DNA from: Rikenellaceae bacterium
GTDB lineage: Bacteria > Bacteroidota > Bacteroidia > Bacteroidales > Rikenellaceae
Direction of reading: 5' to 3'
DNA: 64,000 nucleotides
NCBI GenBank assembly: GCA_015060065.1
Contig: SUZF01000003.1
Span: 62,001 to 126,000 of the forward strand
The position numbers and the translations under genes are program-made. Shown here piece after piece: positions 40,310-49,184 of this stretch (the first letter of the stretch is position 1; each line of letters begins with the position of its first letter). The notes beneath the pieces are model-generated. The model saw only the letters and a program-made list of their open reading frames with translations. It had not been told where the DNA came from and did no database searches.

Positions 40310-41125
40310 CTACTTGCAGATTCTATTCAGCACCGAAGCCAAACGATAGCCGGCATTGCGAATCTGACCCTCGACATAGGCGAGGTGGTCACGGGCATAG
40401 GCGCGAGTGATGACATCACCCTCCTTAACCTCGATAGTAAAGCGGCTTCCGCGAGCATTCTCCTCTGCCCAAGTATATACGTTACCCTCGCAGATTTTGG
40501 CAATCTCCTTCTTGTCGCAGCGGTCGAGCAGTGCAGCGATGTCGGAGTATCCCCACGGGTGGAACGATACGAGGCATGCAGTGTCCCAGAATGAGTGATT
40601 CTTTATCGGCTGACCTCCGTAAGTGTTCATATAGCCACCCGATGTAGGCTCGTCTGCATAGCGCACGTGGCGGGGGCAGTGGATATCGCCCACGAGATGT
40701 ACGATAAAGGCGAGCGACACGACACGTGCCGAGTCGGTCATCGTTTTATGCTCCTTCTCGAAGCGGTTGATAACCTCTTCAAGACGCCATACGCAGTTCT
40801 TGACATATTCGTTGCCCTTGCGCTCGCCGTAGAAGAGCGAGCCGTCGGCATTTGCCTGAAAAGAGTGACCCCAGACGGTTATGCGGGTCGAGTTCGACGG
40901 CTCGAAGCCGACGTCGATAAAATGCTCCTGACGATAGTCGTCTGGATAGGAGGCGTAGGCGATGATTGACTCTCCGTTGAGATACTTCGAGATGGTCTGC
41001 GAAGCCTTTTTCGAGAGGTGTGTTTCTGCAATTTTGGCGATTGAGGCGTGTCCCATACGGCCCCAGCCGAAGGCGTTACCTGCCGTCATTACGGCAATAG
41101 CACAAAGTAAGAGTACTCTTTTCAT
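40310..41125 (-). CDS. S1/P1 nuclease family protein, copy 2
   Basis: The 271-residue protein has a signal peptide (to NAFG) and a mature N-terminus WGRMGHASIAKIAE, the zinc-binding Trp of the S1/P1 nucleases. Motifs FIVHLVGDIHCPRHVRY and HSFWDTACL supply His and Asp ligands. It is homologous to the copy at 9143-9913 but clearly diverged, with different lengths around the WGHSFQANADGSLFYGE insertion. An exported zinc nuclease or 3'-nucleotidase is expected. The -7 box TAGTTTTG (minus, 41151-41158) lies 25 bases before the start codon. Confidence 0.92.
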   Translation of the reverse strand: MKRVLLLCAIAVMTAGNAFGWGRMGHASIAKIAETHLSKKASQTISKYLNGESIIAYASYPDDYRQEHFIDVGFEPSNSTRITVWGHSFQANADGSLFYGERKGNEYVKNCVWRLEEVINRFEKEHKTMTDSARVVSLAFIVHLVGDIHCPRHVRYADEPTSGGYMNTYGGQPIKNHSFWDTACLVSFHPWGYSDIAALLDRCDKKEIAKICEGNVYTWAEENARGSRFTIEVKEGDVITRAYARDHLAYVEGQIRNAGYRLASVLNRICK

Positions 41126-41150
41126 AGTTTTGGTTTTGGTTTGTTGTATG

Positions 41151-41158
41151 CAAAACTA
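41151..41158 (-). promoter_or_regulatory. -7 box TAGTTTTG of S1/P1 nuclease copy 2
   Basis: Exact TAnnTTTG on the minus strand, 25 bases before the ATG at 41125. Confidence 0.7.
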
Positions 41159-41183
41159 CAAATAAATGGGCTAAATTCCAATG

Positions 41184-41223
41184 AAAAAGTGACCGAACAA
41201 CACTTTTTTGTTGTTCGATCACT
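41184..41223 (-). terminator. Terminator of the Lys-rich miniprotein gene
   Basis: AGTGACCGAACAACA (41188-41202) pairs with TGTTGTTCGATCACT (41209-41223) with one mismatch. On the minus strand a T-run (A 41184-41188) follows. It lies 8 bases after the miniprotein stop codon. Confidence 0.88.
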
Positions 41224-41231
41224 CTGCAAAC

Positions 41232-41381
41232 TTACTTGCCGGACTTTTTATGCTCCGTCTTTACACCGGCTTTGGCGGTGGTTGTCGCCTTTGCCTTTGT
41301 CTTGTCGCTTGCGCAGCCCGTCATAGGCTTCTGCTCCTTTTGAGTGACCTTGTGTGTGGTCGTTTTGTTTGTCTCTTTCAT
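41232..41381 (-). CDS. Lys/Thr-rich miniprotein, 49 residues
   Basis: ATG 41381 opens a 49-codon frame ending at TAA 41232-41234. The product begins MKETNKTTTHKVTQ and ends KTEHKKSGK; about one quarter is Lys and Thr/Ala are common, with one Cys (TGCAS). It is strongly basic and without hydrophobic helices, so a nucleic-acid-binding or stress-associated role is possible. I recognise no family. A strong terminator directly behind it supports its being a real gene. No exact TAnnTTTG box is seen upstream. It sits next to a GlsB-type stress membrane protein gene. Confidence 0.6.
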   Translation of the reverse strand: MKETNKTTTHKVTQKEQKPMTGCASDKTKAKATTTAKAGVKTEHKKSGK

Positions 41382-41511
41382 AATGCAGATATTTTTTAGT
41401 TACCACTCCACCGGATGCCGATAGCAAACCTTCGGAGTTTTACCACTCTTGTTGCAAAACATCTGCCAAAAGGTGTGACCCACCACCGATTTGTGTCAGC
41501 AATCTTCGCTG

Positions 41512-41766
41512 TCAGGCGACGTCATCGCGTCGTATAAAGAGCGAAGCGATGAGCAGAAGGAAGATTGCGCCACCGAGCGAGGTGAGCAACGTGCCGAGCG
41601 TGCCGACGGGAATCCACCCGAAGAGAGAGACCAGCCAACCTCCCAAAACGCCTCCGACGATGCCGACAAGAAGGTTGATTATAAGACCCGACCCCCTACC
41701 TTTGACTATAAGGTTGGCAAGCCATCCGGCAACCAAGCCTATAAGCAGATACCATAAGAAAAACAT
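41512..41766 (-). CDS. GlsB/YeaQ/YmgE family membrane protein
   Basis: The 84-residue protein has three hydrophobic helices with Gly-rich packing (WYLLIGLVAGWLANLIV, LIINLLVGIVGGVLGGWLV, LLTSLGGAIFLLLIASLF) and a KGRGSG loop, matching the transglycosylase-associated/GlsB family of small stress-related inner-membrane proteins. The start is ATG 41766 (MFFLWYLL); the upstream ORF part adds a basic stretch unlike the family. The biochemical function of the family is not established. It precedes the miniprotein gene on the minus strand with a 130-base gap. Confidence 0.9.
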   Translation of the reverse strand: MFFLWYLLIGLVAGWLANLIVKGRGSGLIINLLVGIVGGVLGGWLVSLFGWIPVGTLGTLLTSLGGAIFLLLIASLFIRRDDVA

Positions 41767-41814
41767 AACTCTACATCTTTTTTTGATTTGTTGATTTCGC
41801 TTGCAGAGATGCAA

Positions 41815-41846
41815 AATCCGTACCCGACGTGTGCCGAGTACGGATT
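41815..41846 (-). terminator. Likely terminator of the 186-residue hypothetical gene
   Basis: AATCCGTAC (41815-41823) pairs with GTACGGATT (41838-41846) across a 14-base loop. On the minus strand TTTT overlaps the stem end. Confidence 0.6.
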
Positions 41847-41872
41847 AGTTTCCAGTATGGAGCAGCCGTAGC

Positions 41873-42433
41873 CTAACTTACAATCTGCTTCTCGAACTTG
41901 TAGCCGAGTTGTTTGAGGCGAAGTGCAGCACCGATGCGGAACATTACACGTGTGGTGCGGGCGAAGATGTAGAACGCCTTGGTCGTCTGTGCCTCGGTAT
42001 CCTCGCGACGAATGAGAGTCATTGCCGTATGGGCGCAACTGCGCATCACGTCCTCAATCTTTGTGGCTTCGGGCGTGTCAAGAGCGATGCCGAGGATGTC
42101 GCGCACGATATGCTCGTCCATATCGTCAAAGCCACGCTCACCGTGTAGCGTCTCGTAAGGCTCGGCAACGTAACGCTCCCAGTCGCAGTCCCACCACTGC
42201 GCCACCGCCATACCTACATATCCCGCCCACGCTATTGCTGCTGCGGGGAAGGTGTTTATCTGACCCACCGAGTCTGCCATATAGGATGGTGCATACTCCT
42301 TCCAACGCTCGTCAATATCCTCGGATGCGAGCAATACGCCCTCCAACGCTCCGAGTGAGGTGCAGAGTTTGAGCAACTCCACTTGCAGATTCTGCTCAAA
42401 TGTATCGAAATATTCAATCTGTTCCTTTTCCAT
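41873..42433 (-). CDS. Hypothetical protein, 186 residues
   Basis: The protein runs from MEKEQIEYFDTF to KQIVS. It is mixed alpha with Trp/Tyr-rich stretches (AWAGYVGMAVAQWWDCDWERY) and a basic C-terminal helix (TTRVMFRIGAALRLKQLGYKFE). No signal peptide is seen, so it is likely cytosolic. I do not recognise the family. The -7 box TATCTTTG (42457-42464, minus) puts the transcript start close to 42450, so the ORF start at 42469 is excluded and ATG 42433 is used. It is single-gene, with a likely terminator at 41815-41846. Confidence 0.75.
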   Translation of the reverse strand: MEKEQIEYFDTFEQNLQVELLKLCTSLGALEGVLLASEDIDERWKEYAPSYMADSVGQINTFPAAAIAWAGYVGMAVAQWWDCDWERYVAEPYETLHGERGFDDMDEHIVRDILGIALDTPEATKIEDVMRSCAHTAMTLIRREDTEAQTTKAFYIFARTTRVMFRIGAALRLKQLGYKFEKQIVS

Positions 42434-42456
42434 AGTGTCGGTTTTTTTTCTGCCGA

Positions 42457-42464
42457 CAAAGATA
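42457..42464 (-). promoter_or_regulatory. -7 box TATCTTTG for the 186-residue hypothetical gene
   Basis: Exact TAnnTTTG on the minus strand, 23 bases before the ATG at 42433. Confidence 0.75.
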
Positions 42465-42575
42465 GACATTTTCTGTGGATAATCTCGTTATTACCATTTT
42501 TTACTGTAAAACTCTTGTGTTTTGCAATTAGTTTTTGTAAATTGCAAACGAGAAACCTAAAAATGACTGTGCACT

Positions 42576-44384
42576 ATGAAAAAATTTGTGATTTTGTGCA
42601 GCGCAGCCGTGATGTTAGGCGCCTGCAATCAACCCTTGCTTGAGGAGGACGTGTTGGAACATGATGTTCAGAGTGTGATTATTGACAATCCATTGTTGCC
42701 TCCTCCTATTATTTTTAATCCATTCACTGGCAATCCTTATGCTGTGTCAACAATGCGAGAGGCGTTTGTCGAATTAAAGACAGCGGGAGAACTTCCTGCT
42801 GATGCAGATGTTGATGATTATGTTTATACTTCGCACATATACGTTAAATTCTCTCCTGAATCGGATGAGCAGGTAGATGCTTTGATGGCGGACTCGACAA
42901 TGATTCTTTACAATTATCCGATTGATAACGAGATGACAGCGGAGAATGATGAATATACAATACGCCCAGAAGAGGGTGATACCACTACATTGCATTTATA
43001 CACTGCGGTGCCAAGTGATAAAGTCTTACCCACAGGTATTCCGTACACGATTTTGGAAGAGTTATATATTCCCGATGAATGTAGTGGTAATAGCGCCTCA
43101 CCGAGTATGAAAACTATTTCAGGAGAAGATATATCAGAAAATATTATCAATGCCCTTGTTGATAAGTCGTATCAACTTGCCGGAGATATTATTTTCGTAG
43201 ACCCGATAGGTCCGCAAAATGGCGGACCCGATGCCGAGCAGATGTCAAATCAGTACACCGAATTATGGCGGCCAGCAGGTAATATCTCTGCATACGATGA
43301 TATCGTTGATGGACCGGTGCCATTGCAGGGTATAAAAGTGCGTGCAAGGCGTTGGTTTACAACGCATACGGGTGTGACAGACGCTAACGGAGATTTCGTT
43401 TGCGATGGGCGTTTTAAGCGACCCGCAGTTTATAGTTTTAAGTGGGAAGGGGATCGCTGGGATATTCGCGATGGTGCCATTCTTCAAGCATATTACAGAG
43501 GTCCAAAGATAATAGGGAATTGGAATCTGTACATCACAGGCGGTAGATCTCTCTCATATTCTGCTATTCATCGTGCAGCATATCGTTGGTATCATGGCAA
43601 TATTCAAGGTTTGACACGACCAGTACACAATAGAAAAGAGAAGATATCATATTTTCATAAATCTCATCATAATAATTGGGGAGATTATTGGGCTCAAGTG
43701 GGAATGGGTATACTGTATGATATAAGGGTGTGGGGTAAGTCCCGCAGCACCAATACTATAAGACCTGTTTCTGGGATCTTTTCAACCACTTGCCATGAAA
43801 TAGGACATGCTGCACACTTTACCAACTCGCTTATAGCGTTTCCTCTTAGTAGTACATTTATACGAGAAAGCTGGGCAAGGTGTATTGAATATGTGATGGC
43901 AAAGCAAGAGTACACAGAAAAAGAGGCTCTTGATAAGTTGTATATAACAGATACAATACGTATGCGACAAGTTATAGATAATCATATGTATGAATTTGAA
44001 ACTTATTGGATAACCCCTGATATGAAATATAATTATCAAGCTTGGTACACAGATCGCCAACCTAATTACACGCCACTTTTTATCGATTTGATAGATAATT
44101 TTAATCAAAATGAGTATTATCAAGCAAAATTAAATGAACCGCCATCGGTTGATGGAACAAATGCATATAATCCCAATCTGCCTCCTCAACCTAGTGCCTA
44201 TCCAATTGATCGAATCAACAATATGCCACCGTCGTTAGTGGAAAACATCGTTTTTAATAATACGTCAATAGCGGGTATAAAAGCGGATTTGGTGCAGTAT
44301 GCCCAAGATAATCCCACAGAGGCGGCAGAGTACAATTTGACAGAACAGAATATTAACCAATTATTTTACTATTATGGATATTAA
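42576..44384 (+). CDS. Lipoprotein zinc metallopeptidase (HEIGH zincin)
   Basis: The 602-residue protein has a lipoprotein signal (lipobox LGAC, Cys17) and an extracellular catalytic motif HEIGH at 407-411 (TTCHEIGHAAHF). Glu431 in FIRESWARCIEY is a candidate third metal ligand. The N-terminal part is acidic and Pro-rich (NPLLPPPIIFNPF), and a carboxypeptidase-regulatory-like segment (GIKVRARRWFTTHTGVTDANGDFVCDG) lies near 250-280. It should be a surface protease of unknown substrate. Base composition is more A/T-rich than the neighbours. Its last codons overlap the start of the following lipoprotein gene by 11 bases. Confidence 0.85.
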   Translation: MKKFVILCSAAVMLGACNQPLLEEDVLEHDVQSVIIDNPLLPPPIIFNPFTGNPYAVSTMREAFVELKTAGELPADADVDDYVYTSHIYVKFSPESDEQVDALMADSTMILYNYPIDNEMTAENDEYTIRPEEGDTTTLHLYTAVPSDKVLPTGIPYTILEELYIPDECSGNSASPSMKTISGEDISENIINALVDKSYQLAGDIIFVDPIGPQNGGPDAEQMSNQYTELWRPAGNISAYDDIVDGPVPLQGIKVRARRWFTTHTGVTDANGDFVCDGRFKRPAVYSFKWEGDRWDIRDGAILQAYYRGPKIIGNWNLYITGGRSLSYSAIHRAAYRWYHGNIQGLTRPVHNRKEKISYFHKSHHNNWGDYWAQVGMGILYDIRVWGKSRSTNTIRPVSGIFSTTCHEIGHAAHFTNSLIAFPLSSTFIRESWARCIEYVMAKQEYTEKEALDKLYITDTIRMRQVIDNHMYEFETYWITPDMKYNYQAWYTDRQPNYTPLFIDLIDNFNQNEYYQAKLNEPPSVDGTNAYNPNLPPQPSAYPIDRINNMPPSLVENIVFNNTSIAGIKADLVQYAQDNPTEAAEYNLTEQNINQLFYYYGY

Positions 44385-44781
44385 AAAGATATTGGTGCTG
44401 ATATTATCGGTTTTGACATTTCACTCTTGTCATTATGTGGATTATTGGTATTATGACTTTATATTAGAGAATAAAACGGGTTATGATATTACCGTTGAAT
44501 GGGACATAAACCGAGATTGTGAAGAGTCGTTTGTATTGCAGAAAGGTTTGATTCAACAAGCCGGATGTGTACCACGTTTGCCGGCCAAAATAGATTCGGC
44601 AACAATTACTTTTGAAGATGGCAAAGTTCTGCAATATTCGTCGCAGGATGTGGGTCGCTCTTTGTGTAATCAGGATAGTTATGAACTGGATGATTCGAGA
44701 AGTGGGGAGGGTCTTGAAACTTATAAATACGTTCTCACCGAAGAGGACTACGCCTTGGCGGTAATGCCAAGCGAGGAGTAG
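44374..44781 (+). CDS. Small lipoprotein, copy 1 (paired with the metallopeptidase)
   Basis: The 135-residue lipoprotein (lipobox TFHSC, Cys19) contains a compact beta-rich domain (DFILENKTGYDITVEWDINRDCEESFVL, SATITFEDGKVLQYSSQD) and ends LTEEDYALAVMPSEE. The ATG at 44374 lies inside the last codons of the peptidase gene, so translation is probably coupled. A very similar protein is encoded at 44887-45297. I know no family name. As partner of a surface protease it might be an inhibitor, anchor or substrate-presenting factor, which is speculation. Confidence 0.78.
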   Translation: MDIKKILVLILSVLTFHSCHYVDYWYYDFILENKTGYDITVEWDINRDCEESFVLQKGLIQQAGCVPRLPAKIDSATITFEDGKVLQYSSQDVGRSLCNQDSYELDDSRSGEGLETYKYVLTEEDYALAVMPSEE

Positions 44782-44897
44782 AGAATATTGTTTTTAGCAA
44801 CACATCTATATATGTTCACGATTATCCAACAGATGCTGCGGAGTATAATTTGACAGAACAAAATATTAACCAATTATTCTATTACTATGGCTATTAG
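44781..44897 (+). pseudogene. 38-codon remnant of the metallopeptidase C-terminus
   Basis: Read in the frame of the peptidase, this segment encodes ENIVFSNTS... and ends EYNLTEQNINQLFYYYGY with a stop. The last 18 residues are identical to the end of the gene at 42576-44384, and the start matches VENIVFNNTS. About 8-10 residues in between are missing or changed. It follows the copy 1 lipoprotein stop directly and keeps the same 11-base overlap with the next lipoprotein ATG. This is debris of a tandem duplication of peptidase-end plus lipoprotein. Confidence 0.9.
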
Positions 44898-45297
44898 GAA
44901 GATATTGATACCGATGCTGTCGATGATAGTTCTTTGTTCTTGTTCTATTGATGTGGACTACATCTATTATGGTTTTACCTTGGAGAATAAAACAGGTCGT
45001 ACCGTGACAGTTGTCTGGGATGTAAATAGAGATTGTGCAGATACGTTTGTATTGTCGAGTAAAGGAAGTTTTACTACAAGTTATGATCGATATCCGCCAG
45101 TAATAATAAATTCTGCAACAATTACTTTTGAGGATGGTAAAGTGTTACAGTATTCATCACAGGATGAAGGTCGCTCTTTATGCAATTCAAAGTATTATGA
45201 ATGGAATGATTTGTATTGTGGTTCCAACATCGAAACACATATGTACACCTTAACCGAAGAGGACTACGCCTTGGCTGTGATGCCGAGCGAGGAGTAG
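44887..45297 (+). CDS. Small lipoprotein, copy 2
   Basis: The 136-residue lipoprotein (lipobox VLCSC, Cys19) is a close paralogue of the protein at 44374-44781: both share GFTLENKTG or DFILENKTG, the SATITFEDGKVLQYSSQD strand and the end LTEEDYALAVMPSEE. Differences concentrate in the middle (residues 55-75 and 105-115), as expected for a diverging ligand surface. The ATG overlaps the remnant of the peptidase gene. A 14-bp stem with G-U pairs at 45322-45355 may terminate it. Confidence 0.78.
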   Translation: MAIRKILIPMLSMIVLCSCSIDVDYIYYGFTLENKTGRTVTVVWDVNRDCADTFVLSSKGSFTTSYDRYPPVIINSATITFEDGKVLQYSSQDEGRSLCNSKYYEWNDLYCGSNIETHMYTLTEEDYALAVMPSEE

Positions 45298-45312
45298 TTG
45301 CCGATTTACAGA

Positions 45313-45621
45313 CTAATTGTTAAGCCTGTCTGACCTTTCGCGGTTGGACGGGCTTCGTTTTGAGTTGTGGCAACGCAGCGAATCGCGGCGGTGGTCGTAC
45401 CCTTTTTCAGTGCAATGTTTGCATCCGTTTGCAGGCGGTGTTGTGTGGATATAGACTGTATCAACCTCCCGAATTGGTGGCTGGGCAACGGGGATAATCG
45501 TGGTGGTCGGGACTTCGGCTCCACCCCCGACCGTGACGTTCATCACGGTCGAGTCGGGAGTCTGCGCTGTGGTCGTGCCGAGGGAGAGTACCGACACAGT
45601 CAAAATAGGTATAAATTTCAT
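45313..45621 (-). CDS. Small secreted protein of unknown function, with CxxC
   Basis: The 102-residue product has a signal peptide (MKFIPILTVSVLSLGTTTAQ) followed by a Thr/Pro/Val-rich linker (VPTTTIIPVAQPP) and a basic C-terminus with GCKHC (about 66-70) and a further Cys-His (LRCHNSKR), suggesting a possible metal site. No family recognised. Its final codons lie inside a hairpin that probably terminates the convergent lipoprotein gene. A frameshift in the last third cannot be excluded, because another frame is also open here. It is the weakest gene call in this region. Confidence 0.5.
   Translation of the reverse strand: MKFIPILTVSVLSLGTTTAQTPDSTVMNVTVGGGAEVPTTTIIPVAQPPIREVDTVYIHTTPPANGCKHCTEKGYDHRRDSLRCHNSKRSPSNRERSDRLNN
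45322..45355 (+). terminator. Possible terminator of the lipoprotein copy 2 gene
   Basis: AAGCCTGTCTGACC (45322-45335) pairs with GGTTGGACGGGCTT (45342-45355) over 14 bp with G-T pairs and a 6-base loop. TCGTTTT follows. Confidence 0.65.
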
Positions 45622-45652
45622 AACGAAAAATGGCTGATTGCTAATGACCCTC

Positions 45653-46276
45653 CTAATAGAGTGCAGTGAGCGTTCCGCTATACTGTACCGAGTTGTACCA
45701 TGGCGACGAGATTGTCAGCGTGCCGCCACCATTTGCCGAGATGATTTCGAGCGAGAAGGTGTAACTCGAAGCCGAGTAGAGCGATGAGTTGAACGAGATG
45801 TTCCAGCCGTGGGCGGTCTGTTCGAGCAGCAGGTCCGAGACGTTAGGAATCGTGTAGTTCAACACCGTGTAGTAGTAGGGCGGGGTGTAGCCCTTGATGT
45901 AGGGAAGGCAGATATCGACCGTGGTATCCCACAGCGCGAGGTCGAAGTTGGGGTTGTTGATGACCTGCATCGAGCCGGCAGGCTCCTGCTGCATGGTCTG
46001 CGGATTGAATTGGAAGTTGCGCGAGAGTACCAGCGAGTCGATATACTTGGTGTATTCCGCTATGCGCTGTGCGCGACGTTGCTGACGAGCCTCGCGTCGC
46101 TCGTGGCGCAACTCGGCGCGATAGTCGCTCTTCGAGAGTTCGCCGGCAGAGAACTTCTGCTCTGCCTGTGTCTGTGTCGGAGTGTCGTGATGCGATTTCG
46201 TGGCACGCTGTGACTGACCGATAAGCATACCGCCACTAATGGCAACGGCTGCTAAAAGGAATAAAACTCTTTTCAT
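45653..46276 (-). CDS. DUF4251 domain protein
   Basis: The 207-residue exported protein has a signal peptide (to MLIGQ), a basic Arg/Glu/Gln-rich linker (RHERREARQQRRAQRIAE, about 54-71) and a beta-rich DUF4251 domain (LVLSRNFQFNPQTMQQEP, DICLPYIKGY, Y-rich strands to the end). DUF4251 proteins are abundant in Bacteroidales and their role is unknown. The start codon sits inside an 11-bp inverted repeat (46274-46306), which could hide the ribosome site. It lies 54 bases after uvrA on the same strand. Confidence 0.83.
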   Translation of the reverse strand: MKRVLFLLAAVAISGGMLIGQSQRATKSHHDTPTQTQAEQKFSAGELSKSDYRAELRHERREARQQRRAQRIAEYTKYIDSLVLSRNFQFNPQTMQQEPAGSMQVINNPNFDLALWDTTVDICLPYIKGYTPPYYYTVLNYTIPNVSDLLLEQTAHGWNISFNSSLYSASSYTFSLEIISANGGGTLTISSPWYNSVQYSGTLTALY

Positions 46277-46306
46277 AACTCGAATGTTTTTGGTTTTCGA
46301 GTTATG
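46274..46306 (-). promoter_or_regulatory. Hairpin enclosing the start codon of the DUF4251 gene
   Basis: CATAACTCGAA (46274-46284) pairs perfectly with TTCGAGTTATG (46296-46306). The initiating ATG is the first three bases of one arm on the minus strand. Confidence 0.65.
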
Positions 46307-46330
46307 CGGAGCAATTTTCCTGCCTAAAAA

Positions 46331-49159
46331 CTATCTCTTCTCGTTGAAAATTTCGCGCAGGAAGGCTCCCGTGTAACTCCGCTCGCAGGCGGCAACCTCC
46401 GCAGGAGTACCCGTAGCGACAATCTCGCCTCCGGCCTCGCCCCCTTCGGGCCCGATATCGATGATGTGGTCGGCAACCTTAATAACGTCGAGGTTATGCT
46501 CGATGACGATGGCGGTATTTCCGCGCTCGACAAGTTTCGAGATGACATCCAGCAGTTGGCGGATATCCTCGAAATGCAGTCCCGTTGTCGGCTCGTCGAG
46601 GATGTAGAGGGTGCTGCCCGTATCGCGCTTCGAGAGTTCGCTCGACAACTTTATGCGCTGGCTCTCGCCTCCCGACAGCGTGGTGCAGGGCTGACCGAGC
46701 GTGAGGTAGCCCAGACCCACCTCCTGAATTGCACGCAACTTGTTGTAGATGGTCGGGATGTTCTCGAAGAACTCAACTGCCATATTGACCGTCATATTCA
46801 ACACGTCGTTGATGCTCTTGCCCTTGTACTTCACTTCGAGTGTTTCGCGGTTGTAGCGATTGCCGCCGCAGGCTTTGCACTTGACATAGACATCGGGCAG
46901 GAAGTTCATCTCGATAGTCTGCACACCTGCACCGCGACACTCCTCGCAACGACCGCCCTTGACGTTGAACGAGAATCTGCCCGCCTTGAAGCCGCGAATC
47001 TTGGCATCGGGCGTAGCCTCAAAGAGTTTGCGGATGTCGCCAAAGACATTGGAGTAGGTGGCAGGATTGCTGCGCGGTGTGCGACCTATGGGCGATTGAT
47101 CGACCACGACCAACTTGTCAATATGCTCCAACCCTTCGACCGAGTCATAGGGTAGAGGTCTGTCGAGCGAGCGATAGAGCCGTTGGCTCAATATCGGGCG
47201 CAGGGTCTCATTTACGAGGGTCGATTTGCCGGAGCCGCTGACGCCCGTAACGCATATAAGTTTGCCGAGGGGAAACTCGGCAGTGATGTTTTTCAGGTTA
47301 TTGCCCCTTGCTCCGCGAATCGTTATGCTCTTGCCATTGCCGGGGCGTAGCGATTCGGGTATCTCGATGCGACGTCTGCCCGAAAGGTAGTCTGCCGTAA
47401 TCGAGCCGGAGGCGATGACGTCGTCAATGGTGCCGGCTGCCATGATATGACCGCCCTTGCGACCCGCAGCGGGTCCTACATCGACAATGAAGTCGGCAGC
47501 ACGCATCATCTCCTCGTCATGTTCGACGACGATGACCGAGTTGCCTGCATCGCGCAGATTTTGCAGACTGCCTATCAATCGACGATTGTCGCGCTGGTGG
47601 AGTCCGATGCTCGGCTCATCGAGGATGTAGAGGACATTGACCAACTTCGAGCCTATCTGCGTGGCAAGACGTATGCGCTGTGCCTCGCCACCCGACAGCG
47701 AGCGGGATGCGCGGCTCAACGAGAGGTAGCCCAAACCGACATCCACTAGGAAACGCAGTCGCTCGCGAATCTCCTTTATGATTTCTTGTGCGATTTTGCG
47801 CTCCTTGGCGTTCATCTGCTCCTCGATGGTCGAAATCCACTCTGCAAAGCGAGTGATGGACATTGCCGAGACTTCGGCTATATTTTTGCCGGCAATGCGG
47901 AAGTGCAGAGCCTCCTTTTTGAGCCTCGACCCGCCACATTCAGAGCATGGTTTATAGACCAAGAACTGCTCACGCCACTTCTCGCCACGCTTCGAGTTCT
48001 CGTCGTCGGTGCGGTAGAGATATTCGGCTATGCCCTCCCACGTAACCAGACGACGACCGCCACCCGAATAGGTGAATGCCGAAGTGTCGATGGTCATCGG
48101 CTCCGAATCGCCATAGAGGATTGCATTCAAACCCTCCTCCGAGATGCTCTCAATGGGGTCATCAATGGTGAAGTCATGACGACGACCGAGTGTTTCGAGT
48201 ATGGCGAAGAGCTGGTTGTTGCGATAGGCTCCGAGTGGCTCGACAGCACCTTCACGCAACGTGAGTTTAGGCTCCGGGATAATCTTCTTGATATCGAATA
48301 CAGCCTCTTCGCCCAGGCCGCTGCATCGCGGACAGGCTCCCTTCGGTGAGTTGAACGAGAAGGTGTGGGGTGCCGGCTCCTCGAAGGCTATGCCCGTAGT
48401 CGGACACATCAGGTTGCGCGAGTAGTAGCGCAAACCCTCCGCCTCGTAGTCGTAGAGAGCCATTGTACCCTTGCCTTGACGCATCGCCTCTTTGAGTGAG
48501 GTCATCAGTCGCTCGCGCATATCTTCGCCAATGCGCAGGCGGTCGATTACAAGGTCTATGGTGTGAATCTTGTAGCGGTCGAGTTTCTCGCCGGCAACGA
48601 ACTCGCGAATCTCGCCATCGATGCGGGCGTAGATGTATCCTTTCTTTGCCAACGACTCGAAGAGTTCGCGGTAGTGACCCTTTCTGCCCTGCACTATCGG
48701 GGCGAGCAGGGCTACCTTGCGGCCGTCAAAGCCGTGGATTATAAGGTCGCAAATCTGCTCGTCGGAGTAGTGGACCATCTCCTCGCCCGTGATGGGCGAA
48801 TAGGCTCGTGAGGCGCGGGCATAGAGCAGTCGCAGGAAGTCGTTAATCTCGGTTACGGTGCCGACGGTCGAGCGCGGATTCTTGTTGGTGGTCTTCTGCT
48901 CTATGGCGACCACGGGACTCAATCCCGTGATTTTATCCACCTCCGGACGCTCCATGGTGCCGACAAATTGACGGGCGTAGGTCGAGAGTGTCTCCATATA
49001 GCGACGCTGACCCTCGGCATAGATAGTATCGAAAGCCAACGACGACTTGCCCGAACCCGAAAGTCCCGTCACGACAACCAACTTGTCGCGTGGGATTTCG
49101 AGGTCGATATTTTTGAGGTTATGAACCCTCGCACCGAGTATTTTGATTTTATCCTCCAT
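46331..49159 (-). CDS. uvrA: UvrABC system protein A
   Basis: The damage-sensing ATPase of nucleotide excision repair. The 942-residue product has two ABC ATPase halves: N-terminal [13 protein letters not shown] and the [17 protein letters not shown] signature, then C-terminal [13 protein letters not shown] and [11 protein letters not shown]. Zinc-finger Cys pairs include CPTTGIAF with CPRCSG and CEECRGAG with CKACGG. The start is ATG 49159 ([17 protein letters not shown]); the 4 extra upstream codons begin with the TTG at the end of the -7 box. The -7 box is only 9 bases before the ATG. Confidence 0.97.
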   Translation of the reverse strand: MEDKIKILGARVHNLKNIDLEIPRDKLVVVTGLSGSGKSSLAFDTIYAEGQRRYMETLSTYARQFVGTMERPEVDKITGLSPVVAIEQKTTNKNPRSTVGTVTEINDFLRLLYARASRAYSPITGEEMVHYSDEQICDLIIHGFDGRKVALLAPIVQGRKGHYRELFESLAKKGYIYARIDGEIREFVAGEKLDRYKIHTIDLVIDRLRIGEDMRERLMTSLKEAMRQGKGTMALYDYEAEGLRYYSRNLMCPTTGIAFEEPAPHTFSFNSPKGACPRCSGLGEEAVFDIKKIIPEPKLTLREGAVEPLGAYRNNQLFAILETLGRRHDFTIDDPIESISEEGLNAILYGDSEPMTIDTSAFTYSGGGRRLVTWEGIAEYLYRTDDENSKRGEKWREQFLVYKPCSECGGSRLKKEALHFRIAGKNIAEVSAMSITRFAEWISTIEEQMNAKERKIAQEIIKEIRERLRFLVDVGLGYLSLSRASRSLSGGEAQRIRLATQIGSKLVNVLYILDEPSIGLHQRDNRRLIGSLQNLRDAGNSVIVVEHDEEMMRAADFIVDVGPAAGRKGGHIMAAGTIDDVIASGSITADYLSGRRRIEIPESLRPGNGKSITIRGARGNNLKNITAEFPLGKLICVTGVSGSGKSTLVNETLRPILSQRLYRSLDRPLPYDSVEGLEHIDKLVVVDQSPIGRTPRSNPATYSNVFGDIRKLFEATPDAKIRGFKAGRFSFNVKGGRCEECRGAGVQTIEMNFLPDVYVKCKACGGNRYNRETLEVKYKGKSINDVLNMTVNMAVEFFENIPTIYNKLRAIQEVGLGYLTLGQPCTTLSGGESQRIKLSSELSKRDTGSTLYILDEPTTGLHFEDIRQLLDVISKLVERGNTAIVIEHNLDVIKVADHIIDIGPEGGEAGGEIVATGTPAEVAACERSYTGAFLREIFNEKR

Positions 49160-49168
49160 AGGGCGGGG

Positions 49169-49176
49169 CAAAGATA
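49169..49176 (-). promoter_or_regulatory. -7 box TATCTTTG of uvrA
   Basis: Exact TAnnTTTG on the minus strand. Nine bases separate it from the ATG at 49159, so the leader is at most a few bases. It sits immediately after the TauE stop codon. Confidence 0.7.
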
Positions 49177-49184
49177 CAAAAATC

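Noticed and set aside
44781..44897. A sequencing or assembly artefact instead of a true duplication remnant
   Set aside because: The remnant differs from the source at several positions and lacks an internal segment, and the two lipoprotein genes have diverged, so it is an aged biological duplication.
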